From: Vibrio pelagius
GTDB lineage: Bacteria > Pseudomonadota > Gammaproteobacteria > Enterobacterales > Vibrionaceae
Length of the DNA: 64,000 nucleotides
Assembly (NCBI RefSeq): GCF_024347575.1
Contig: NZ_AP025503.1
Coordinates: 1,984,001-2,048,000 of the forward strand
Direction: 5' to 3'
The position numbers and the translations under genes are program-made. Position 1 is the first letter of the stretch. Every line of letters begins with the position of its first letter. The notes below the pieces were generated by a model. That model was not told the DNA's origin. It was given only the letters and a program-made list of their open reading frames with translations, and ran no database searches. Shown here one piece after another: positions 33,490 to 47,490 of the stretch.

Positions 33490-34117
33490 ACTACACCGAG
33501 CTATTGATATTTTATGGGATTATATGCAGGTTGGTGATACACCATCACCGTCTGATTGTATCTTTGTTTTATGTAGCAACGACACTCGAGTCGCTGAATA
33601 CGCTGCACAACTCTTCAAGCAAGGGATAGCTCCCTATATCGTTTTTTCTGGAGGTGTAGGACGATTCACCGAAGGTCAGTTCAATCAAAGCGAAGCAGAA
33701 ACCTTTGCCACCATCGCTCGCGACTGTGGTGTTCCCGGTTCCGCAATTATCGTCGAAACGCAAGCAAGTAATACTGGCGAAAATGTACGTTTTACCTATG
33801 AATTACTTAAGAATTTAGGGGAGATTCCTAAACAACTAACCTTGGTTCAGAAGCCATTTATGGAGAAGCGAACCTATGCCACCTTCAAACAGCAGTGGCC
33901 GGATAAAGACGCACAGATTACAGTGACATCTCAAAGGCAACACTGGGTAGAGTACTATAATGAAGAGATACCCTTGGAGATGGTGTTAGGCGCATTAATC
34001 GCAGATTTCGAGCGGATCAAAGCATACCCAAGATTAGGTTTTCAAATCGCTCTTCCGATCCCAGAAGACGTAGAGTTAGCCTATCAGCAGCTTAAAAGAG
34101 TGGGATTTGAAGCTTAA
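33482..34117 (+). CDS. YdcF/DUF218-family protein
   Basis: This cytoplasmic protein of about 211 residues has the DUF218 signature: DCIFVLCSNDTRVAEYAAQL, IVFSGGVGR, then ETQASNTGENVRFT. In Escherichia coli YdcF this fold binds SAM, but its reaction is unknown; other DUF218 proteins act in the envelope. I prefer ATG 33482, which overlaps the upstream stop as ATGACTAA; an ATG at 33473 would add three residues. It is the second gene of a pair with the SDR-fold protein. Confidence 0.84.
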   Translation: MTKLHRAIDILWDYMQVGDTPSPSDCIFVLCSNDTRVAEYAAQLFKQGIAPYIVFSGGVGRFTEGQFNQSEAETFATIARDCGVPGSAIIVETQASNTGENVRFTYELLKNLGEIPKQLTLVQKPFMEKRTYATFKQQWPDKDAQITVTSQRQHWVEYYNEEIPLEMVLGALIADFERIKAYPRLGFQIALPIPEDVELAYQQLKRVGFEA

Positions 34118-34147
34118 TCATGATTAGACAGATTGCTTTAGACATAA

Positions 34148-34176
34148 AAAACGGTGGCTTTGAGAGCCACCGTTTT
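34148..34176. terminator. Bidirectional terminator between the YdcF-like gene and tdk
   Basis: AAAACGGTGGCT pairs with AGCCACCGTTTT around a 5-base loop, with A- and T-tracts at the ends. Confidence 0.92.
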
Positions 34177-34192
34177 GTTCGTTCAATTGGGA

Positions 34193-34771
34193 CTATTTAC
34201 CCAGCGCTTCTTTGTAGTGCAAACGACACACAGAGACGTATTTATCGTTGCCACCAATCGCAACCTGATCTCCTTCTGCAATCGCCACACCATGTTCGTC
34301 AGTGCGAATCACCATATTTGCTTTACGACCACAATGACAAATAGTTTTAAGCTCAACCAATTTATCTGCCCAAGACAGTAGGTATTTACTGCCTTCAAAT
34401 AGCTCACCAAGGAAGTCGGTTCTTAAACCATAACACAGCACAGGAATGTGCAGTTTATCCACTACCTCAGTCAATTGATAAACCTGCTCTTTCGATAGGA
34501 ACTGACACTCATCAATCAGAACACAGTGGCGCTTTTCTTCTTCGTTCAGTGCCATGATAGCTTGGAATAGATCCGTATCCGCTTTGAACAGTTGCGCTTC
34601 CGATTGTAGCCCGATACGTGAGCTCACTTTTCCAACACCATAACGGTCATCTAACGCCGCAGTGAAGATTACGGGAGTCATTCCACGCTCTTGGTAATTA
34701 AAAGAAGACTGTAAGAGCGTTGTTGATTTACCCGCGTTCATCGCAGAGTAATAAAAATACATCTGAGCCAC
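34193..34771 (-). CDS. tdk: Thymidine kinase
   Basis: This type II thymidine kinase phosphorylates thymidine for salvage. The P-loop SAMNAGKST is at 9-17, the Walker B-like VLIDECQFL has the catalytic Glu, and the zinc knuckle is CHCGRKA together with VCRLHY near the end. It has 192 residues. It is monocistronic, between two terminators. Confidence 0.95.
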   Translation of the reverse strand: MAQMYFYYSAMNAGKSTTLLQSSFNYQERGMTPVIFTAALDDRYGVGKVSSRIGLQSEAQLFKADTDLFQAIMALNEEEKRHCVLIDECQFLSKEQVYQLTEVVDKLHIPVLCYGLRTDFLGELFEGSKYLLSWADKLVELKTICHCGRKANMVIRTDEHGVAIAEGDQVAIGGNDKYVSVCRLHYKEALGK

Positions 34772-34835
34772 AGAAATATTCCTGTTTAATAAAGTTGAAT
34801 ATAGAAAAGATGAAATTAGAGAATTTTTGCTAGAA

Positions 34836-34860
34836 AAAAGGGCTGAAAATCAGCCCTTTT
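34836..34860 (-). terminator. Terminator of cysS
   Basis: AAAAGGGCTG pairs with CAGCCCTTTT around a 5-base loop, followed by T on the minus strand. Confidence 0.9.
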
Positions 34861-34867
34861 TATAAGA

Positions 34868-36250
34868 TTACTTACGACGCCAAGTTGTGCCTTCTGGGCC
34901 GTCTTCTAAGATAATACCTAATTCGTTTAATTTATCACGAGCAAGGTCGGCATTAGCCCAATCTTTCGAAGCACGAGAATCGTTACGCAGTTTAATCAGA
35001 GCTTCGATTTCAGCAACTTCGTCATCATCGCCAGTACCACCTTGAAGGAAAGACTCAGGCTCTTGGTGAAGGATACCGATCACATCAGCCAGTTCGCGCA
35101 TCAGCGCACCAAGCTCGCTTGCTTTCTCTAGGTTTTCTGTCTTCAGGCGGTTAACTTCACGTGCCATGTCGAACAGTACTGAGTAAGCTTCTGGCGTATT
35201 GAAGTCGTCGTTCATCGCGGTTGTAAAGCGAGTCACATACTCTTCACCACCTGCAGGCGCAACGGTTAGGTCAAGACCACGCAGAGACGTGTATAAACGC
35301 TCTAGTGCTGAACGTGCTTGGTTAAGGTTATCTTCACTGTAGTTTAGCTGGCTGCGGTAGTGACCAGACATTAGGAAGTAACGTACTGTTTCTGCATCGT
35401 AGTGACCTAGAACGTCACGAATCGTAAAGAAGTTACCTAGAGATTTAGACATCTTCTCTTTGTCGACCATTACCATACCACTGTGCATCCATGTGTTTAC
35501 ATAGTCGGTGCCGTGTGCACAGCAAGATTGCGCAATTTCGTTCTCGTGGTGTGGGAACTGTAGATCCGAGCCACCACCGTGAATGTCGAAGTGATTGCCT
35601 AGAATGGAAGAGTTCATTGCAGAACACTCAATGTGCCAACCTGGTCGGCCTGGGCCCCATGGTGATTCCCATGTTGGTTCACCCGGCTTAGACATCTTCC
35701 AAAGAACAAAGTCTAGTGGGCTGCGTTTTGCTGACTCAATATCAACACGAGCACCCGCTTGCAGCTGATCAAGGTCTTGCTTAGATAGTTTGCCGTATTC
35801 GTCAAACTTCTTAACCTCAAACATTACGTCACCGTTGCTCGCTACGTACGCGAAACCACGAGCAATCAAGGTTTCAACCAACTCGATGATTTCAGTGATG
35901 AACTCTGTCGCACGAGGCTCAACATCAGGACGCTTCATATTTAGCGCATCAAAGTCTGCGTGCATTTCGCCGATTAGACGTTCTGTTAGCGAGTCACAAG
36001 ATTCGCCATTTTCGTTTGCACGCTTGATGATTTTGTCATCGATATCTGTGATATTACGAACAAATGTTAGGTCATAACCAAGGTAACGTAAGTAACGAGA
36101 CACAACGTCAAAAGAGACGAAGGTACGGCCATGACCGATGTGACAGAGATCGTAAATGGTTACCCCACAGACATACATGCCGACTTTGCCAGCTGTAATT
36201 GGTTTGAATTCCTCTTTCTGTCTTGTGAGTGTGTTATATATCTTCAACAT
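34868..36250 (-). CDS. cysS: Cysteinyl-tRNA synthetase
   Basis: This class I synthetase charges tRNA-Cys. The zinc ligand Cys28 is next to the HIGH motif (37-40), and KMSKS lies near 266-270. WHIECSAMN and [15 protein letters not shown] carry further zinc and active-site residues. The 460-residue length is standard. It is divergent from ppiB across 191 bp, as is common in gammaproteobacteria. Confidence 0.97.
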   Translation of the reverse strand: MLKIYNTLTRQKEEFKPITAGKVGMYVCGVTIYDLCHIGHGRTFVSFDVVSRYLRYLGYDLTFVRNITDIDDKIIKRANENGESCDSLTERLIGEMHADFDALNMKRPDVEPRATEFITEIIELVETLIARGFAYVASNGDVMFEVKKFDEYGKLSKQDLDQLQAGARVDIESAKRSPLDFVLWKMSKPGEPTWESPWGPGRPGWHIECSAMNSSILGNHFDIHGGGSDLQFPHHENEIAQSCCAHGTDYVNTWMHSGMVMVDKEKMSKSLGNFFTIRDVLGHYDAETVRYFLMSGHYRSQLNYSEDNLNQARSALERLYTSLRGLDLTVAPAGGEEYVTRFTTAMNDDFNTPEAYSVLFDMAREVNRLKTENLEKASELGALMRELADVIGILHQEPESFLQGGTGDDDEVAEIEALIKLRNDSRASKDWANADLARDKLNELGIILEDGPEGTTWRRK

Positions 36251-36441
36251 GATCTCTATCTATATTGTGGATGAATCGAAATAAGACTCGCAGTATAACA
36301 AGTCATTAGTTATTAGGTAATACCTTTCACCGTCGAATCAACTAAACTCCTTGTTATCCATTGATGATTTCGTGTTTTGAAACTCAATCAAACTAGGCTA
36401 GAATCGCTTTTCATATTAAAAAAGACAGTAAGGTAACAATC

Positions 36442-36936
36442 ATGATCATCCTTCACACAAATTTTGGTGACATCAAAGTTCAACTAAACGAAGAAAAAGC
36501 ACCAGAAACAAGCGCAAACTTCCTACAGTATTGCCGTGACGGTTTCTACGACAACACACTATTCCACCGTGTTATCGATGGTTTCATGATTCAAGGCGGC
36601 GGCATGACTTCTGGCCTTAAAGAGAAAGCAACTCGCGCGACAATCAAGAACGAAGCAAATAACGGCCTAAGCAACAAAGTCGGTACGTTAGCAATGGCTC
36701 GTACAATGGAACCGCACTCTGCAAGCTCTCAGTTCTTCATCAACGTTAACGACAACAAATTCCTAGATTTCCGTAGCGAAAGCCTAGATGGTTGGGGTTA
36801 CTGTGTATTCGCTGAAGTAGTTGAAGGCATGGACGTAGTAAACCAAATTAAAGGTGTTAGCACTGGCTCTATGGGTATGCACCAAGACGTACCACTAGAA
36901 GAAGTGATCATCACTGGTACAACAATCGAAGCTTAA
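36442..36936 (+). CDS. ppiB: Peptidyl-prolyl cis-trans isomerase B (cyclophilin)
   Basis: This is a cytoplasmic cyclophilin, 164 residues without signal peptide. The family core [14 protein letters not shown] and [13 protein letters not shown] is intact, including the Arg of FHRV. AAGGT precedes ATG 36442. Codon use is highly biased, as in a well-expressed gene. A terminator follows before lpxH. Confidence 0.96.
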   Translation: MIILHTNFGDIKVQLNEEKAPETSANFLQYCRDGFYDNTLFHRVIDGFMIQGGGMTSGLKEKATRATIKNEANNGLSNKVGTLAMARTMEPHSASSQFFINVNDNKFLDFRSESLDGWGYCVFAEVVEGMDVVNQIKGVSTGSMGMHQDVPLEEVIITGTTIEA

Positions 36937-36983
36937 TTTAGCCTTCGATTCGTATTCACCATTGATACATCAATAATTAGGAC

Positions 36984-37008
36984 AAGGGAGCACTCGCTCC
37001 CTTTTTTT
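36984..37008 (+). terminator. Terminator between ppiB and lpxH
   Basis: AAGGGAGC pairs with GCTCCCTT around an ACTC loop, followed by a T-run. It ends only 8 bp before the lpxH start, so lpxH is either expressed by read-through or the T-run sits in its leader. Confidence 0.88.
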
Positions 37009-37016
37009 AAAACTGT

Positions 37017-37760
37017 ATGAAAACATATTTTATTTCAGACCTGCACCTTACCCCTTCTCGACCAGACATAACCGAGTGTTTTTTAACGTTCATGAAGAAT
37101 GAAGCTGTAGAAGCCGATGCACTCTATGTGTTGGGAGACCTGTTTGAGTTTTGGATTGGAGATGATGATACCAGCGACTTTGCACAATCGATTCGTCAGG
37201 CGTTTGTCGACTTGGTTGCTCACGGTGTACCTTGCTACTTTACTCAGGGTAATCGCGACTTTTTAGTCGGCAAGCGTTTCGCCAAGCAAACAGGTGTACA
37301 ACTTCTCGAAGAAGTCGAAGTGATAGATATTTATGGTCAAAAAGCGGTGGTTCTCCACGGCGACACACTTTGCACTGAGGATGTTAAATACCTCGCATTC
37401 AGAGAAAAAGTCCACCAGCCTTGGTTACAATGGATATTCAACCGAATTCCCTTCTTCATTAAAAAGAAGATTGTTGCCAAAGTGCAGTCAGATATCAAAG
37501 ACGACAAACAGACGAAGTCACTCGATATCATGGATGTCACCCAATCCGAAGTCGAGAAAGTAATGAAAGATAATCAGGTAGACCTGATGATTCATGGCCA
37601 CACTCACCGCCCGAATGTACATCGCTTTGAAAACGCTGATAATCAAGTTCAGACTCGAGTTGTGCTAGGTGATTGGTATACGCAAGGTTCTGTTTTGGTA
37701 ATGAAACCAGATGGATTTGAGCTGCAATCGAGACAGTTTAGCAACCGATTTCATACATAA
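37017..37760 (+). CDS. lpxH: UDP-2,3-diacylglucosamine diphosphatase
   Basis: LpxH makes lipid X by cleaving UDP-2,3-diacylglucosamine in lipid A synthesis. Calcineurin-type metal motifs are seen in order: DLHL near 8, [23 protein letters not shown] and HGHTHRP. The 247-residue length is typical. The ATG directly follows the ppiB terminator; no strong ribosome site is visible, consistent with low expression. Confidence 0.95.
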   Translation: MKTYFISDLHLTPSRPDITECFLTFMKNEAVEADALYVLGDLFEFWIGDDDTSDFAQSIRQAFVDLVAHGVPCYFTQGNRDFLVGKRFAKQTGVQLLEEVEVIDIYGQKAVVLHGDTLCTEDVKYLAFREKVHQPWLQWIFNRIPFFIKKKIVAKVQSDIKDDKQTKSLDIMDVTQSEVEKVMKDNQVDLMIHGHTHRPNVHRFENADNQVQTRVVLGDWYTQGSVLVMKPDGFELQSRQFSNRFHT

Positions 37761-37876
37761 TCTTATTATTTCATAAGCTTTACCATGATGGGTTGTACTT
37801 TCTATGATTGTGTATGGTAATTTCCTCAGAATTAGATATCATCACACTATCAAAACTAAACCGAACGCAATACTAA

Positions 37877-39094
37877 GTGAAATATTCATACGTAGCACGC
37901 CAGCCAATACTTGATATTGATAAAAAAACCTTAGGTTACGAGTTACTTTTTAGAGACGGCCCTAAGAATACCTTTCCAGAGGTCGAGCCTGAGCTTGCTA
38001 CCAGTCGCTTACTGTCAGACCATTTTTTGTCTACCCACTACAATACGTTAGGGGATAAATTAGGTTTTGTTAATTTCCCATATACCAGCTTAATCAACCT
38101 TGTACCAACACTCTTTCCAAAAGAGAGTTTGGTCGTTGAGGTTCTTGAAGACTGTGAGCCGACAGATGAGCTGTTAGAAGCAATCAAAACCATCTATGAC
38201 GCGGGCTATACCATCGCTTTGGATGACTTCGTACCGACCAAAGCGTGGAAGCGTTTTCTCCCTTACGTCTCAATCATTAAGTTTGATATCCGACTTGTCC
38301 CTATTGAGAAAGCTTCGATGTTCATGAGCACAATGCGCGATCTTGACATTAAATTTCTCGCTGAAAAAGTCGAAACACACGAAGAGTACGAACAAGCGAA
38401 AGCGGCCGGTTTCAGTTACTTCCAAGGTTACTTTTTTAGTAAACCTGAGATGATTCAAACGCGCGCATTGAACCCTGCATTTTTAACCACAATTCAATTG
38501 TGCAAAGAGATCGCTAATGAGCCGATCGATTTCAATGAGGTCGAACGTCTGATTACTTTAGATGTTACCTTGTCTTATAAGTTATTGACTTACGTTAACT
38601 CTGCCGGCAGTGCTGCGACAACCATTCGCTCCTTCCGACAAGCGCTGGTGTATCTAGGTGAACAAAAGCTGCGTAAGTTCGTCTCTTTAGTCGCGATAGC
38701 ATCAGCTAAAGAAGATAAACCTGATTCGCTATACGGCTTGGCTGTCATTCGAGCTCGACAATGTGAGTTACTGATCGATAAGATGCGTGTTAAAGAAGAG
38801 CCTGGACAAGCTTTTCTAACCGGAATGTTTTCTCTTCTCGATTCCCTGCTCGACCAGCCTCTACAAGAAGTGCTGAATGCAGTTCCGATTGATGAGGAGA
38901 TCAAGCAGGCGCTGATAAATCGCAAAGGCGTGCTTGGCGCGGTACTCGCTATGGTTGTTGCCTATGAACAAGCTCGCTGGGATGAAGCGACCCGCATTTG
39001 TAAATTATTAAAGCTAACAGAAGATCAACTAGGTCAAACTTATGACGAAGCAACTCAATGGGCACAAGAGCTGCTATCGCCAGCAACGACATAA
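37877..39094 (+). CDS. EAL-HDOD domain signalling protein
   Basis: This is a 405-residue cytoplasmic protein with an N-terminal EAL-type domain (about 1-195) and a C-terminal HDOD domain (about 200-395, ERLITLDVTLSYKLLTYVNSA). The EAL motif reads ELL (22-24) and the DDFGT loop reads DDFVP (116-120). The other metal and catalytic residues, such as the Asn of VNFPYTS and the Glu of LAEKVE, look kept. Family members link cyclic di-GMP to motility and biofilm, some without phosphodiesterase activity. GTG 37877 has no clear ribosome site. Confidence 0.88.
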   Translation: MKYSYVARQPILDIDKKTLGYELLFRDGPKNTFPEVEPELATSRLLSDHFLSTHYNTLGDKLGFVNFPYTSLINLVPTLFPKESLVVEVLEDCEPTDELLEAIKTIYDAGYTIALDDFVPTKAWKRFLPYVSIIKFDIRLVPIEKASMFMSTMRDLDIKFLAEKVETHEEYEQAKAAGFSYFQGYFFSKPEMIQTRALNPAFLTTIQLCKEIANEPIDFNEVERLITLDVTLSYKLLTYVNSAGSAATTIRSFRQALVYLGEQKLRKFVSLVAIASAKEDKPDSLYGLAVIRARQCELLIDKMRVKEEPGQAFLTGMFSLLDSLLDQPLQEVLNAVPIDEEIKQALINRKGVLGAVLAMVVAYEQARWDEATRICKLLKLTEDQLGQTYDEATQWAQELLSPATT

Positions 39095-39154
39095 GGGTAT
39101 ATCACCTCATTGAGTTTTGTTAAACTAACAACAATGTTCATGTAGACAAGATTA

Positions 39155-39180
39155 ATGGCCTCTTCGTAGAGGCCATTTTT
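39155..39180 (+). terminator. Terminator of the EAL-HDOD gene
   Basis: ATGGCCTCT pairs with AGAGGCCAT around TCGT, followed by TTTT on the plus strand. It lies 15 bp before the ychJ start. Confidence 0.88.
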
Positions 39181-39194
39181 ATAGGATAAGATAA

Positions 39195-39704
39195 ATGTCT
39201 CAATGCCCTTGCGGTAGCAAACAGAGCTACGCTATGTGCTGTGAAGTAGCGCATAAAGACCATCACAATGTTGTAACCCCAGAACAGCTGATGCGTTCGC
39301 GATACAGCGCTCATGTACTCGGCTTAGTCGATTATGTAGTCCAAACCTACCACCCTAGTTGTAATGCTGAAGCACAACGTGAAGGCATTGCCGAATCTAT
39401 TAACAGCGATTGGGCTGGACTTGAAGTGGTTAATGCGCAGCCGGGCGCTAATAGTGAGGAAGGTTTCGTTGAGTTTAAAGCTTATTTCAATGAGGAAGGT
39501 GCGCAGTATTGCATGCATGAACGCTCGCGCTTCGTTCGAGAAAATGGCCTTTGGTTCTATATCGATGGTGAGTTTCCAGAACAGAAGCAATCTGAGCCGG
39601 CGATTGACTCTCGCCTCAACCAAACCGTAGAAAGCTTTAAGATTGGCCGTAACGACCCGTGTATTTGCGGCAGTGGTAAGAAGTACAAGAAGTGCTGTGG
39701 CTAA
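39195..39704 (+). CDS. ychJ: YchJ-family SEC-C protein
   Basis: This is a 169-residue protein of the UPF0225/YchJ family with Cys-rich zinc-binding SEC-C motifs at both ends: [13 protein letters not shown] at 4-16 and [16 protein letters not shown] at the C-terminus. The middle part (about 28-130) is an NTF2-like fold ([23 protein letters not shown]). Function is unknown. It is converged on by the his operon across a shared terminator. Confidence 0.9.
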   Translation: MSQCPCGSKQSYAMCCEVAHKDHHNVVTPEQLMRSRYSAHVLGLVDYVVQTYHPSCNAEAQREGIAESINSDWAGLEVVNAQPGANSEEGFVEFKAYFNEEGAQYCMHERSRFVRENGLWFYIDGEFPEQKQSEPAIDSRLNQTVESFKIGRNDPCICGSGKKYKKCCG

Positions 39705-39813
39705 TACCTAGAAAAAGTGATTAGATTGCTGAAAGAGATTCCTGATGTCGCTTAGGCTCCTCGGAATAAAAAGATTTAACCACTTATAAAGCTAAGTAAT
39801 AGACTAGAAACTT

Positions 39814-39848
39814 AAAAGCCCCGTAAACATTATGTTTAAGGGGCTTTT
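39814..39848. terminator. Bidirectional terminator of the his operon and ychJ
   Basis: AAAAGCCCC pairs with GGGGCTTTT, extended by TAAACA/TGTTTA. It lies between the convergent ychJ and hisI ends. Confidence 0.9.
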
Positions 39849-39875
39849 GTTTAGTTCGATATGTCAAACCATCGA

Positions 39876-40507
39876 TTATTTATGACGTTCTTTTAGCTTG
39901 TTGACTACGTCATTCATCGATAGACCTTGATCTTGAAGCAGAACCATTAGGTGGTAAATCAAATCCGCCGATTCACAAACTAACTCCGCCTTATCGCCCG
40001 ACGTCGCCGCAAGCGCGACTTCAACGCCCTCTTCGCCCACTTTTTGCGAAATACGCTTGGTGCCACGGGCATATAGGCTGGCAGTATAAGAAGATTCAGG
40101 GTCTGCGTCCTTGCGGGCAGCCAATAGCTGCTCAAGTTGATGAAGCCACACCATCTGTGTCTCTTCTTGCGGGTCCACATCCCAACAAGTGGTATTTCCA
40201 AGGTGGCAAGTTGGACCGATTGGGTTCACTTTGACTAACAAGGTATCGTTGTCGCAATCCAGTGACATGTTCACCAGTTGTAGAACATTGCCTGACGTCT
40301 CACCTTTAGTCCACAGACGCTCTTTCGTACGTGAGAAGAAGGTCACCTGACCCGTTTCACCCGTTTTAGCCAGAGCGTCTTGGTTCATGTAACCCATCAT
40401 TAGCACTTGGCTTGACTGAAAATCTTGTACGATTGCAGGAACGAGACCGTCCACCTTATCCCAATTGATACGTTCAGCCAGCGTATTTACTTCCGTCGCT
40501 GCGAAAC

Positions 40508-40511
<4 letters not shown>
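39876..40511 (-). CDS. hisI: Bifunctional phosphoribosyl-AMP cyclohydrolase / phosphoribosyl-ATP pyrophosphatase
   Basis: This enzyme catalyses steps 2 and 3 of histidine synthesis. The N-terminal HisI domain (about 15-110) carries [10 protein letters not shown] and the zinc-binding DCDNDT and HLGNTTCW. The C-terminal HisE domain (about 115-205) carries [11 protein letters not shown] and a helix bundle. It has 211 residues and is often written hisIE. It is the last gene of the operon and overlaps hisF by 4 bp. Confidence 0.96.
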
Positions 40512-42000
<1,489 letters not shown>

Positions 42001-42044
42001 TTACATTCCTTTTATGGCAGCGTTAGACACTGCCTAATCCTTTA

Positions 42045-42659
42045 TTACAATTCCAAGAAATTCTGAATCAGTTTAGAGCCTGCTTTTGAAGAACGCTCTG
42101 GGTGGAACTGAACACCGTAATAGTTACCGCTTTGAACCGCTGCGGTAAATGGGTTTCCATATTCGCACTGTGCGATGGTGTAATCACCAACCGGCATTGC
42201 AAAGCTGTGTACGAAGTAGAAGTACTCACCCTCTTCGATGCCTTTAAACAGTGGATGTTCCGGCGTTGATTTCACTGTATTCCAGCCCATGTGGGGAAGC
42301 GGTAAATCACCAGTATTCATTAGGCGAACTTCACCGTCACATAGACCTAGACACTCGACTAGCTCATCGGCTTTTTGGCCTTTCTCTTGCGAAAGTTTAC
42401 CTAGCAACTGCATACCCAAACAGATACCAAGCAGTGGCTTTTCAACCTGTTTAACCAGAGAAATTAGATCGCGCTCAGCAAGGTTTTTCATCGCTTCACT
42501 TGCGGTGCCCACGCCCGGCAAAAACAGTTTATCTGCAGCCAGAACGACAGCAGGATCTTTCGAGATCTCTACGGCATAACCAAGGCGTTCAATGGCAAAC
42601 TTTACCGACGAAACATTGGCACAACCAGTATCGATGATGACAACTTTCTGCTCTTTCAT
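42045..42659 (-). CDS. hisH: Imidazole glycerol phosphate synthase, glutaminase subunit
   Basis: HisH is a class I glutamine amidotransferase that feeds ammonia to HisF. The nucleophile elbow is [10 protein letters not shown], and the HPERS histidine-glutamate pair completes the triad near the C-terminus. I choose ATG 42659, six bases after AAGGA; an ATG at 42665 would abut that ribosome site. It starts 9 bp after the hisB stop. Confidence 0.96.
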   Translation of the reverse strand: MKEQKVVIIDTGCANVSSVKFAIERLGYAVEISKDPAVVLAADKLFLPGVGTASEAMKNLAERDLISLVKQVEKPLLGICLGMQLLGKLSQEKGQKADELVECLGLCDGEVRLMNTGDLPLPHMGWNTVKSTPEHPLFKGIEEGEYFYFVHSFAMPVGDYTIAQCEYGNPFTAAVQSGNYYGVQFHPERSSKAGSKLIQNFLEL

Positions 42660-42668
42660 GTTCATTCC

Positions 42669-43757
42669 TTACAGTACGCCTTTGCTGCTCGGTAACTCGT
42701 TGCCTTCAACTTTAATCGCTTGGCGTAGAGTACGACCGAATGCTTTAAACAAGCTTTCAATGATGTGGTGATCGTTATCACCTGCTGAAGATAGGTGAAG
42801 CGTACACGCTAATGTATCGGTTAGTGAGCGGAAAAAGTGAACCACCATCTCAGTCGAAAGATCGCCTACTTGCTCACGGCTGAACTTCGCATCGAACTTT
42901 AGGTACGGACGACCGGATAGGTCTAACGCACACTGTGCCAGACACTCATCCATTGGTAGGCTAAAGCCAAATCGACCAATGCCACGCTTGTCACCCAGTG
43001 CATCTTTTAGAGCCTGACCAAGAGCCAGTGCTGTGTCTTCGACTGTGTGGTGATCATCAATGTGCAGGTCACCTTTCACCGAAAGGTTCATTTGGAAACC
43101 GCCGTGTGTCGCGATTTGATCCAGCATGTGGTCGAAGAAACCCATCCCTGTATCAATCTTATTACCGCCTGTCTCATCGAGATTTACAGCAACCTTAATG
43201 TCCGTCTCTTTGGTTGTACGAACCACTTCTGCAACACGCGCTTTTACCGTTAAATCTTTTAGGATTTGTGGCCAGTTCATCATACCTTCGGCATTAGGAT
43301 CTGGATTGTACTGAATGCCACGAATAGCCATGTTTTCAGCTAACTGCAGGTCAGTCACACGGTCACCAATCACAACAGAATTTTGAAAATCGACTTTGCC
43401 CGCTTGTAGGTACTCTTTTACCAAACCTAGTTTTGGCTTGCGGCAAGAGCAGTTGTCTTCATCAAAGTGAGGGCAAATCAATACATCGTCAAACTTCACA
43501 CCTTGAGATTCGAAAAACTCCATCATCATGTTGTGTGGCGCATCGAAGTCTTCTTGAGGGTAACTGTCCGTGCCAAGCCCATCTTGGTTAGTCACCATCA
43601 CTAAGCGATAACCAGCATCTTGCAGCGCAAGTAAACTAGGAATCACTAACGGTTCAAACTTAAGTTTGTCTAAACGGTCGACTTGAAAATCGACAGGCGG
43701 CTCTACGATCAGAGTACCGTCACGGTCGATAAATAGAATTTTCTGTTGTTTACTCAC
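42669..43757 (-). CDS. hisB: Bifunctional histidinol-phosphatase / imidazoleglycerol-phosphate dehydratase
   Basis: This is a two-domain enzyme of 362 residues. The N-terminal HAD phosphatase has FIDRDGTL (about 9-16) and a zinc loop [15 protein letters not shown]. The C-terminal dehydratase has [28 protein letters not shown] and DNDHHIIE. It starts at GTG 43757 behind AAGGAAG. A 91-bp gap with a small hairpin separates it from hisC, unlike the tight joins elsewhere in the operon. Confidence 0.97.
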   Translation of the reverse strand: MSKQQKILFIDRDGTLIVEPPVDFQVDRLDKLKFEPLVIPSLLALQDAGYRLVMVTNQDGLGTDSYPQEDFDAPHNMMMEFFESQGVKFDDVLICPHFDEDNCSCRKPKLGLVKEYLQAGKVDFQNSVVIGDRVTDLQLAENMAIRGIQYNPDPNAEGMMNWPQILKDLTVKARVAEVVRTTKETDIKVAVNLDETGGNKIDTGMGFFDHMLDQIATHGGFQMNLSVKGDLHIDDHHTVEDTALALGQALKDALGDKRGIGRFGFSLPMDECLAQCALDLSGRPYLKFDAKFSREQVGDLSTEMVVHFFRSLTDTLACTLHLSSAGDNDHHIIESLFKAFGRTLRQAIKVEGNELPSSKGVL

Positions 43758-43787
43758 TGGAACTTCCTTTTAATTTTAAATCTTGTC

Positions 43788-43809
43788 GCTTAGACAATAA
43801 CATCTAAGC
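43788..43809 (-). other. Hairpin in the hisC-hisB gap
   Basis: GCTTAGA pairs with TCTAAGC around an 8-base loop in the longest intergenic gap of the his operon. No T-run follows, so it is more likely an mRNA processing or stability element than a terminator. Confidence 0.45.
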
Positions 43810-43848
43810 CAAATCAATCTGTTTACTTCGCGTAATCAATCGCTGTTT

Positions 43849-46210
<2,362 letters not shown>

Positions 46211-46215
46211 GCGAA

Positions 46216-47112
46216 TTACCCCATCATTTTTTCGATTGGTAATACTAGGATTGAACTCGCACCTAGCTCTTTTAGTTGTTCCATCGTTTCCCAGAATAAG
46301 TTTTCTGTACTTACTAGGTGAACTGCAACTTTATCTTTGTCCGTTGAAAGAGGCAGAACCGTTGGATCTTCAGCACCTGGTAGCAGCGCTTTGATTTGCT
46401 CAAGTTGAGAAGTTGGAGCGTGTAGCATGATGTACTTTGACTCTTTCGCTTGTTGAACACCCTGCATACGCGTCAGTAGCTTTTCAATCAGTGCTGTTTT
46501 GTCTGCGTCGAATTCACCAGTACGTTGAATCAGAGTCGCTTTAGATTGGAAAATGATTTCGGCTTCTTTTAGACCGTTCGCTTCTAGTGTTGCGCCTGTC
46601 GAAACTAGGTCAGCAATCGCATCGGCTAGTCCAGCACGAGGAGCCACTTCCACAGAGCCAGTCAGCATACAAGTGCTGAAATCAACACCTTGCTCGTCCA
46701 TGTAAGCTTTTAGAAGCTGAGGGTAAGTTGTCGCGATACGCTTGCCCGCTAAGTCTTGCGGCCCGTTGTACTTTTCGTCTTTATTGATTGCGATAGATAA
46801 ACGGCAGCCACCGAAATCAAGACGACGCAATGTTTGGAACTCCGCAGGCTCTTTAAGAGCGAGGCGATCGAGACGAACTTCTTCCAGTTCATTTTCACCG
46901 ATGAAGCCAAGGTCAACAACACCGTCCATGATCAAACCTGGGATGTCATCATCACGAACCAATAATAGGTCGATTGGCATATTTAGTGAGTGTACAACTA
47001 GGCGCTCACCCATGATGTTGAATTTAACACCACATTTTTTTAGTAGGTCTTGGCACTCTTTACTTAGGCGACCTTTCTTTTGAATTGCGATTCTTAGGCG
47101 TTGTGTCTGCAT
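46216..47112 (-). CDS. hisG: ATP phosphoribosyltransferase (long form)
   Basis: HisG catalyses the first, feedback-inhibited step of histidine synthesis. The long form has a C-terminal regulatory domain (about 225-298) ending [13 protein letters not shown], and a catalytic signature [18 protein letters not shown] 47112 ([15 protein letters not shown]) is preceded by AGGGA at 8 bases; an ATG at 47130 is less likely. It is the first structural gene after the leader and attenuator. Confidence 0.97.
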   Translation of the reverse strand: MQTQRLRIAIQKKGRLSKECQDLLKKCGVKFNIMGERLVVHSLNMPIDLLLVRDDDIPGLIMDGVVDLGFIGENELEEVRLDRLALKEPAEFQTLRRLDFGGCRLSIAINKDEKYNGPQDLAGKRIATTYPQLLKAYMDEQGVDFSTCMLTGSVEVAPRAGLADAIADLVSTGATLEANGLKEAEIIFQSKATLIQRTGEFDADKTALIEKLLTRMQGVQQAKESKYIMLHAPTSQLEQIKALLPGAEDPTVLPLSTDKDKVAVHLVSTENLFWETMEQLKELGASSILVLPIEKMMG

Positions 47113-47171
47113 TGCTGTATCCCTGTGCAAATATTTGAATTTATTAAATAATTTAAAGTGCTAAAACGAAA

Positions 47172-47205
47172 AAACCCTCGGAAGACTCTGTCATCCCGAG
47201 GGTTT
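47172..47205 (-). terminator. Attenuator terminator of the his operon
   Basis: AAACCCTCGG pairs with CCGAGGGTTT. On the minus strand it is followed by a T-run, and it lies between the hisL leader peptide and hisG, as required for attenuation. Confidence 0.92.
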
Positions 47206-47232
47206 AAATCTAAATTCTTTATGACTTAACCT

Positions 47233-47254
47233 CCGGGAGTAAACTTGCTCCCGG
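47233..47254 (-). other. Upstream hairpin of the his leader
   Basis: CCGGGAG pairs with CTCCCGG around an 8-base loop between the leader peptide and the attenuator. It is a candidate for the pausing or alternative (anti-terminator) structure. Confidence 0.65.
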
Positions 47255-47278
47255 GTACGCGTATATCTCCCCGAAAGA

Positions 47279-47326
47279 CTAGATAGGGTGATGATGGTGA
47301 TGAATGTTCATTACTAATTTACGCAT
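47279..47326 (-). CDS. hisL: his operon leader peptide
   Basis: This is a 15-codon frame, MRKLVMNIHHHHHPI, with five consecutive histidine codons. When charged tRNA-His is scarce, ribosomes stall at these codons and the downstream terminator does not form. It lies just downstream of the predicted promoter. Confidence 0.93.
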   Translation of the reverse strand: MRKLVMNIHHHHHPI

Positions 47327-47363
47327 ACTTATCAGCTCTTATGTTGTTTGCTGTCTTGTATCC

Positions 47364-47392
47364 ACACTAACTAAGCTGGTGGTCTTTTTCAA
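47364..47392 (-). promoter_or_regulatory. Sigma-70 promoter of the his operon
   Basis: On the minus strand TTGAAA (-35) and TAGTGT (-10) are 17 bases apart and lie about 40 bp upstream of hisL. Confidence 0.65.
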
Positions 47393-47446
47393 CCATTAAT
47401 TCGAACTTTTTTCACTATTTTTAAAATTAATTTAACGCCAATTAAA

Positions 47447-47468
47447 AAGGGAAGCCGTGGCTTCCCTC
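47447..47468 (-). terminator. Terminator of the NhaC-family gene
   Basis: GGGAAGCC pairs with GGCTTCCC around a 2-base apex. On the minus strand it is followed by TTTTT. Confidence 0.85.
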
Positions 47469-47490
47469 TTAAGTGTTGTTATTTCACTGA

